A DNA stretch of 64,000 bases, taken from Nemania diffusa (taxonomy: Eukaryota > Ascomycota > Sordariomycetes > Xylariales > Xylariaceae). The notes below the pieces were generated by a model, which worked only from the letters and a program-made list of their open reading frames with translations, was not told where the DNA came from and made no database searches. Made by a program: the position numbers and the translations under genes. This document shows positions 58,188 to 64,000 of the stretch, in pieces; the stretch's first letter is position 1; each line of letters opens with the position of its first letter. Location of the stretch: the NCBI GenBank assembly GCA_038501195.1, contig JBBPUQ010000005.1, forward strand, positions 2,356,001-2,420,000, given 5' to 3'.

Positions 58188-59432
58188 GATGAATTGCGAA
58201 GTTGTAGATGCAGTGCTAATGCGGTGCTAATGATGTGATGGACAGGTTGACGGTCGCGATGGCAGAGAAGATAGGGAGCAGTCGACGCAGGCGGCGCGTG
58301 ATGTACGGGTTTGTGTTGGAGTTCCGTGACTATTGTCGATGCGTCGATGACTCTAGACTAGGCCCAAACATGGCGAGTGGACGTAAAACTACTAGTTTGG
58401 TAGTTGTCAATCTTTCTTTTCGCACAAGAGGCGGTCAGGATGGGAGAAATAAGGATGGATGCAAATGTGGATGCGGATGCGGATGCAGATGATACTAGAA
58501 CAACCTCACATTGACCAAGGAAAGAATTGGGAAGAATGACGAGGCCATACAAGTGAGTTGGTTGGGCTGTTATTGATTGGATCTGCCCTGGGAAAAAAAT
58601 ACAACACATAACATCTGAAATTGGCATAGTACGGTTATGAGCTCCAAATGGAAGGCCAGGGCTGGCTAATGGGTGTGTGCACGGATCACCCGGGGACCCT
58701 CCTAATTCTAAGCCTTCCAAGGTTCCGAGGGCACCCTATCGGCCGTAACGATTGGGTAAACCTATAGGTTAGGTAGGTAGCTTAGGTACCTAGGCATAGG
58801 AGGTAGTGGGTTCCTAGGGGTAGCTGAGGGAGGAATAACCTCCCTTAGAGGTAGGTAGGCGCGTACCTAGTGTTCTGTACCTTAGGTAGATACCTATAGA
58901 GGTACCTACTATTTACCTAGTATTCCCTACCTATGTAGGTACTAGTACTGCACATGGAGGTCATGCATGTTTCCGGAGATATCCAATTAGAATTTAGCCT
59001 ACCCCTGCTCATGCCGGGTCAGAACAATAATCACTTGCATATCGTCATCGCTCCTCTAATTGGCTGAGATAGATGCAGCGTTTCTCACCATTCACTTCAC
59101 ATTCACTTACACGAGCAATTGTTTGCTTCGAGCAAGTACAAGAGCATTTATCACATCGTCAAATGAATCAAACCTACTAGGTTAATGGTTAATTCGAGGA
59201 ATCACCATACCATAGTCGTACCCGGATCCAAGCTTCGCCTTCAATGTCTATATCTATATCTATATGTGACCGACTATCTATCGCTTCTGGACTACTAGGT
59301 GCTGATGAGAATGGAATGACACCTCAAGTCTGGGTTCTTTGGAATTTCTCAGATTATTCTACAATTTGTGGAAGGTGTCGAATATAACTTGCAATTTCTA
59401 TCAAGACTGTCAATCCGTGCTTGTCTGGCACT
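58188..59432. promoter_or_regulatory. Divergent promoter region of NUP133 and AFG1-like gene
   Basis: No gene seen. A GGATGC hexamer repeat lies at about 58453-58491, a TACCTA/TAGGTA island at 58755-58945, and a CTATAT run at about 59244-59262. The last ~90 bp may be a 5' UTR or a short upstream coding exon of the ATPase gene. Confidence 0.5.
58755..58945. repeat. TACCTA/TAGGTA repeat island
   Basis: Many TAGGTA, TACCTA and CCTAGG units in both orientations over ~190 bp between two divergent housekeeping genes, of the same kind as the islands at 13.3, 25.6-26.0 and 44.6 kb. Confidence 0.7.
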
Positions 59433-61247
59433 ATGAGGGAAATACACCGCAATATGAGACGATATATGAGTTCTGTTACGATCACGGACCCCCTGGTGAA
59501 GTATCAATCATTGCTAGCGACTGGACTCTGCTCTCCCGACGCAGACCAGCATCGACTGGCATTACATCTTCAGAAAGTCTATCATAGACTAAAAGATTAT
59601 AGCCCTTCGATTGAATATCGTATAAGATTAAGGGCACTTACAAATGCTTTGAATGACTCGAAGGAGGACAGTCAATCCCAAAAGTTAGCAGCCGAGAGCC
59701 ATCCAATACGGCGCAATCCCCTCTTTGCGCGCTTCTTTGCTCGGAATAAAAGCAGGGATACCCTCGCCTTAACAAGAGTGCTCACTAGCTACGAGGAGGC
59801 AATCCACATCGATTCGCCGCAAGGGCTTTTCCTATCTGGCGAGGTAGGCACAGGAAAGTCGATGTTACTCGACCTTCTGGCCGAGGGACTGCCTACTAGC
59901 CGTAAGCGACGATGGCATTTTAATACCTTTATGCTTCATACACTATCTCAATTAGAGCGTCACAGGAAGATGCAGTCTACATTAGGAACTGAAGACCAAC
60001 ACTACTCGTTGCTCTGGATGGCAAAAGAAATGATCGAGAAATACCCGATTCTTTTTCTAGATGAATTCCAGCTACCGGATAGAGCAGCGAGCAAGATTCT
60101 CAGTAGCCTTTTTACTGCGTTCTTTCAACTAGGAGGGGTTCTCATCGCTTCGTCTAATCGCATGCCCGAGGAGTTAGAAAAGGCAACGGGTTTTGAGTAT
60201 GTTGCACCGAGTATAGGCGGGTTGCTCGGCCAGGCGTTAGCCTTGAGTAAATTCCGAGGCAAAGGCGACTTGTTCGGCTCCTCAAGCGAATTTTCGTCGT
60301 TTCTACAGGTCCTAAAGGCGAGGTGTGAACTATGGCAAATGGGAGGCGCTAAAGACTGGCGAAGAAGAGACGCCAGCTATTATCCCAGCGATGTTTATAC
60401 GAACCCATCCCAGGGCTCTTTACCCGGGACCCGAACAGAAGCACAAGCAGAGCCGTCACTTTCAGTAAATCTCGAGGCACCTCCTCGAATTACGAAGAGA
60501 CCAAAAGAATATTATCTTTCAAGTACAGATCCTGATCCATTATGGAACGCAGCATTAAGCAGGTATTGCATCACCTCCCCCCCTGATCATGCAGCATGGA
60601 CAGTTTCGACAATAACAGTATACGGACGGAGTATCACCATACCGCAGCAGTGCAAAGGAATCGTACTGTGGGATTTCCAAGAGCTCGTGTCTTCATTCGG
60701 ACCAGCGGATTATATCACGATGGCCAGCACTTATCACACCTTCATCATCAATAACATACCGGTCTTAGTACTCCTAAAGAAAAACGAAGCCAGAAGGCTC
60801 ATCACATTATTAGACGCCCTCTACGAAGCCCGATGCAAATTGATCGTTAGAGCAGCCGTGGGCCCAGACGACCTCTTCTTCCCTGGCGCTCAACGCACCA
60901 CAAATTTGCCAGTTTCCCACGAGAGAGTTGACGCAGACGCAATACACTCCGAGACCATTGCCGAAGCATATCAAGACCAGATGTCGCCTTTCCGCCCTAA
61001 CATCTCCTCGTACACGGACTCAAACAATACCGAATACGATCCTGACCAAGACTCCGATTTCGGCGTCGACCCCAAGAAATCCAAGGTCGACTTTAGCAAC
61101 ACGGGTGCATTCACGGGTGAGGACGAGCGCTTTGCTTATAAGCGCGCAGCAAGCCGGCTGTGGGAGTTGTGCAGTGAGAGGTGGCATTCGCGCCACCTTA
61201 ACCGCTGGAGGCTTGATTTTCCATTTTTGGCAAAATCTCAGCTCTGA
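59433..61247 (+). CDS. AFG1: AFG1/LACE1-type mitochondrial AAA ATPase
   Basis: Intronless 604-aa ATPase of the AFG1 family, inner-membrane-associated mitochondrial proteins linked to quality control of respiratory-chain subunits. It begins with a short basic stretch (MREIHRNMRRYMSS) that could be a presequence, then DPLVKYQSLLATGL and LHLQKVYHRLKDY typical of the family. Walker A is SGEVGTGKSM (136-143 core) and Walker B ILFLDEFQ (Asp210-Glu211); ASSNRMPEEL is the sensor-1 region. The C-terminal half (about 290-604) is larger than in yeast Afg1, with a polar insertion around 320-370 and an acidic segment near 530-560. It ends FAYKRAASRLWELCSERW, the usual C-terminal block. The start is the first ATG of the frame; an earlier exon is not excluded. 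The stop lies only ~60 bp before the AT-rich block. Confidence 0.92.
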   Translation: MREIHRNMRRYMSSVTITDPLVKYQSLLATGLCSPDADQHRLALHLQKVYHRLKDYSPSIEYRIRLRALTNALNDSKEDSQSQKLAAESHPIRRNPLFARFFARNKSRDTLALTRVLTSYEEAIHIDSPQGLFLSGEVGTGKSMLLDLLAEGLPTSRKRRWHFNTFMLHTLSQLERHRKMQSTLGTEDQHYSLLWMAKEMIEKYPILFLDEFQLPDRAASKILSSLFTAFFQLGGVLIASSNRMPEELEKATGFEYVAPSIGGLLGQALALSKFRGKGDLFGSSSEFSSFLQVLKARCELWQMGGAKDWRRRDASYYPSDVYTNPSQGSLPGTRTEAQAEPSLSVNLEAPPRITKRPKEYYLSSTDPDPLWNAALSRYCITSPPDHAAWTVSTITVYGRSITIPQQCKGIVLWDFQELVSSFGPADYITMASTYHTFIINNIPVLVLLKKNEARRLITLLDALYEARCKLIVRAAVGPDDLFFPGAQRTTNLPVSHERVDADAIHSETIAEAYQDQMSPFRPNISSYTDSNNTEYDPDQDSDFGVDPKKSKVDFSNTGAFTGEDERFAYKRAASRLWELCSERWHSRHLNRWRLDFPFLAKSQL

Positions 61248-64000
61248 ACACATGTTGCGGAAGTCTGTTACGAGAGTCTGCTGCAGAAATCTACTGCAAA
61301 AGTCTGTTTTGCATACAAAAACGTTATTTAACTATAAAATTTTAAAACTAGTTATATTTTAATATTTTTATTATTTAAACTTTTATTTTTATTTTATAAA
61401 ATATATATAACTAATTTTAAAATAAAACTATTTTTAAATATATATATTATTATTAATTTAATTAATATTTAATTTTATAATTATTTTGTAATATTTATAT
61501 TTTTAAAACTTTTTTAAATAAATTTAAACAATAATTTTTTATATTTAAATTAAATTTTTTTAACTTTATATTTATAATAACTATATTTTATTAGTTTTAT
61601 TTTTTATTTAATAAATAATATTAATTTAATATTTCATTAAAAATATTTTTTAATTTGTTTAAATTTAAAAATTATATTATAACATTTTAAAAATAAACTT
61701 ATTTATATTTATAATATTTAATTATTATTAAATAATATATATTATAAACTTTAATATTTTTTATTTTAAAATAAATAAATTTTTATTTAAAAATTATTTT
61801 TTTAATAATTAAATTATAAAATATATATTATATAAAAAACTTTTATTAAAAATTTAATACTATTAAAATATTATATATAAAAAAGTTTAAATAATTATAA
61901 AAATAGCTTTTAAATTTTAATATAAGTTAATTTATTTAATTTTATTATTTATTTATTATTTAATTTTATTAATTAAAATATATAAATAATAAATTTATAA
62001 TAATTTATTAAAATTAAATAAAATTAATTTTATAATAAAAAAAAAACTAAATATTAAATTTATAAAACTAATTTTAAATTTTTATTATATTAAAAATAAC
62101 TATTTATAAATTAAAAATTTTAAATTTAAATTTAATTTTAATTTTTTTATATATAACTTTAATTTTATATTTATATTTAGTTTATATTATTTAATTAAAT
62201 TAATTAATTGTTTTTTTAAATATATAATTTATTTATATTATTTAAAATTACTTTTTTTTATAAAAGCAGTTTTATATATATTATAAAAAAACAGTTTTTT
62301 TTTAAAATATATAATTTGTTTATATTATTTAAAATAACTTTTTTATATAAAAATAGTTTTATATATATTATAAAAAAACAGTTTTTTTTTAAAATATATA
62401 ATTTATTTATATTATTTAAAATTATTTTTTTTTATAAAAACAGCTTTATATATATTATAAAAAAACAGTTTTTTTTTAAAATATATAGTTTATTTATATT
62501 GTTTAAAATAACTTTTTTATATAAAAATAGCTTTATATATATTATAAAAAAACAGTTTTTTTTTTAAAATATATAGTTTATTTATATTATTTAAAACTAT
62601 TTTTTTATATAAAAATAGCTTTATATATATTATAAAAAAACAGTTTTTTTTTAAAATATATAGTTTATTTATATTATTTAAAATTATTTTTTTATATAAA
62701 AATAGCTTTATATATATTATAAAAAAATAGTTTTTTTTTAAAATATATAATTTGTTTATACTATTTAAAATTATTTTTTTATATAAAAATAGCTTTATAT
62801 ATATTATAAAAAAATAGTTTTTTTTTAAAATATATAGTTTATTTATATTATTTAAAATAAACTTTTTTTATAAAAACAGTTTTGCAATTTTTATAAAAAT
62901 ATAAAAATATATTTTAATAATTTTTTATATTATAATTATATATTTTAATATTTTTAAAATATTTATAATTTTTATAAAAACAATAAATTTTATTTAAAAA
63001 AAACTTTTTTAAATATAATTTATAATTAAATGTTATATTTAAATAATAATAATTAATTATATAATATATATATAAGTTTATTAATAACTAAAATATATAA
63101 TAAATTAAATATAAAAAATTATATATTTTATTATTAATTTATAGTTTAATTAGTAATAAAGTATTATATATAAATTATTATAATAAATATTTGATTTTTT
63201 TTAATTATAACTTAATTTTTTAAATTTTATTATTTATTATATTATAAAAAATAACAAATATACTATTTTATAAAATTAATTAAATAATTATATTTATATT
63301 TTATATAATATTAATATTATATTTGTTTTATTTATAATTAGTTATTATAATAGTAAATTTTATAATTAAATATTTTAAATTTTAATTAAAAATATAATTA
63401 AAATTTTAATTATTAATAACGTTTTAATATTTTATTTTTATTGTAATATTATATTAAAAGTAATTTTTAATAGTTATTTTTATTAAATAATTTATAAAAA
63501 AAACTAAAAAAAAACATATTTAATTAAAATTAATTTTAAAATATAGTTTGTTTATATTTAAGTTTAAAATTTTAGTTTTTAACTATTATAGCTTAAAATA
63601 TAACTAATATATAATTTTATATAAAAACTATTTAAATATTAAATTTTCTTTGTTAATATTTAATATTATTATAGCTTAATTATATTTTTTTAATATTTTA
63701 ATTTATATTTTTATTTAATTAAAAGTAATATTATAATTTTAAAATATTAATTAAATAAAAAAAAACATTTTATTTATAAAATAAATAAAAAACTTTTTTT
63801 TTATAATAATTAATTAATAAAATTATTAAATATATATTAAATTTAACTTAATTAATATTATAATTTTAAATAATTTAAAACAAAATATTATATAATTTAT
63901 TATATAAGCAATAATTAAATTAGCAATATTTTTATATAAAATATTTATTATAAAACTAAAAAATTTAACTTTAAAATTAATTTAGTAATTACAGCTTTTA
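61248..64000. repeat. Extreme AT-rich block (RIP-like AT isochore)
   Basis: From about 61320 to the window end the sequence is almost only A and T, with rare isolated G or C; I estimate well under 10 percent G+C by eye. The change from normal composition takes less than 100 bp after the AFG1 stop. No gene or recognisable transposon remains. Such blocks in ascomycetes usually derive from repeats mutated by C-to-T transitions on both strands (RIP) and form heterochromatin, centromeres or subtelomeres; which applies here cannot be told. A transition zone at 61262-61313 carries short AGTCTG-type repeats. It includes the 87-bp tandem array listed separately. Confidence 0.85.
62208..62882. repeat. 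87-bp tandem repeat array within the AT-rich block
   Basis: The mark AG-T8 followed by AAAATATATA recurs with its key base at 62292, 62379, 62466, 62553, 62641, 62728 and 62815, a spacing of 87 bp (once 88), with a partial unit before and after: about 7.7 copies. Each unit also holds ATAAAAATAGCTTTATATAT. Copies differ by a few substitutions, mainly C/T and G/A changes such as CAG to TAG. The period is a multiple of three, which is why one strand stays open for 83 codons. Confidence 0.9.

Noticed and set aside
62316..62567. Open frame of 83 codons with a 29-residue repeated peptide rich in Phe, Ile and Lys
   Set aside because: It arises because the 87-bp A/T repeat is a multiple of three and lacks stops in one frame. 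Composition is pure AT-block, with no start context and no domain.
62208..62882. Regular repeat spacing that could suggest a CRISPR array
   Set aside because: The organism is eukaryotic, whole units repeat without unique spacers, and no cas-like genes are present.
61320..64000. Interpretation of the AT-rich end as mitochondrial DNA
   Set aside because: No mitochondrial gene, tRNA or rRNA segment is recognisable and G+C is lower than in most fungal mitochondrial intergenic DNA; RIP-type heterochromatin fits better, though a junction artefact is not excluded.

Overview
The window is nuclear DNA of a filamentous ascomycete (Pezizomycotina), probably a Sordariomycete; the class is an inference. 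The evidence is short introns (50-100 bp) with GTAAGT-like donors and CTAAC-type branch sites, typical fungal families (Zn2Cys6 regulators, a seven-TM SAT4/rhodopsin-domain protein, an SPX-ankyrin-GDPD protein of the NUC-2/Gde1 type), and a terminal AT-rich block like those left by repeat-induced point mutation. I rebuilt gene models by splicing adjacent reading frames at GT..AG sites that keep the frame and restore known motifs.

Layout. 1.4-3.5 kb: CCR4-NOT subunit Not3/5. 5.0-7.5 kb: intracellular GH127 arabinofuranosidase. 8.5-9.7 kb: regulator with two C2H2 fingers and a Zn2Cys6 finger. 10.4-11.3 kb (minus): APH-type kinase. 12.4-12.9 kb: frameshifted DUF7770-like relic. 13.5-13.7 kb: long inverted-repeat (MITE-like) element. 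13.9-15.9 kb (minus) and 16.7-20.6 kb (plus): an ankyrin protein and an SPX-ankyrin-C2-GDPD protein sharing an 833-bp upstream region. 22.0-22.3 kb (minus): a small Cys-containing ORF. 23.3-23.5 kb: tRNA-Gln and tRNA-Glu two bases apart. 23.5-28.2 kb: no gene seen. 28.2-29.2 kb: C2H2 regulator. 29.2-32.7 kb: no gene seen. 32.7-33.5 kb (minus): Dot5-like peroxiredoxin. 36.8-38.5 kb: NADP-isocitrate dehydrogenase. 39.6-41.2 kb (minus): alpha-arrestin. 42.3-42.8 kb (minus): small protein with an H...NC signature. 45.2-46.6 kb: Zn2Cys6 regulator. 47.5-48.6 kb: class II aldolase/adducin protein. 51.5-52.8 kb: seven-TM SAT4-type protein. 53.8-58.2 kb (minus): Nup133. 59.4-61.2 kb: AFG1-type AAA ATPase. 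61.26-64 kb: extreme AT-rich block with an 87-bp tandem array.

Housekeeping genes (NOT3, IDH, Nup133, AFG1, peroxiredoxin) flank gene-poor accessory DNA between about 11 and 32 kb. I see no classical biosynthetic cluster, CRISPR array or intact transposon. The most notable finding is in the SPX-GDPD gene: the catalytic E-F-D motif can only be rebuilt with a 4-nt microexon (TTTG). Its catalytic signature is otherwise complete, while its SPX domain has lost expected basic residues. The GH127 gene has an 11-nt microexon.
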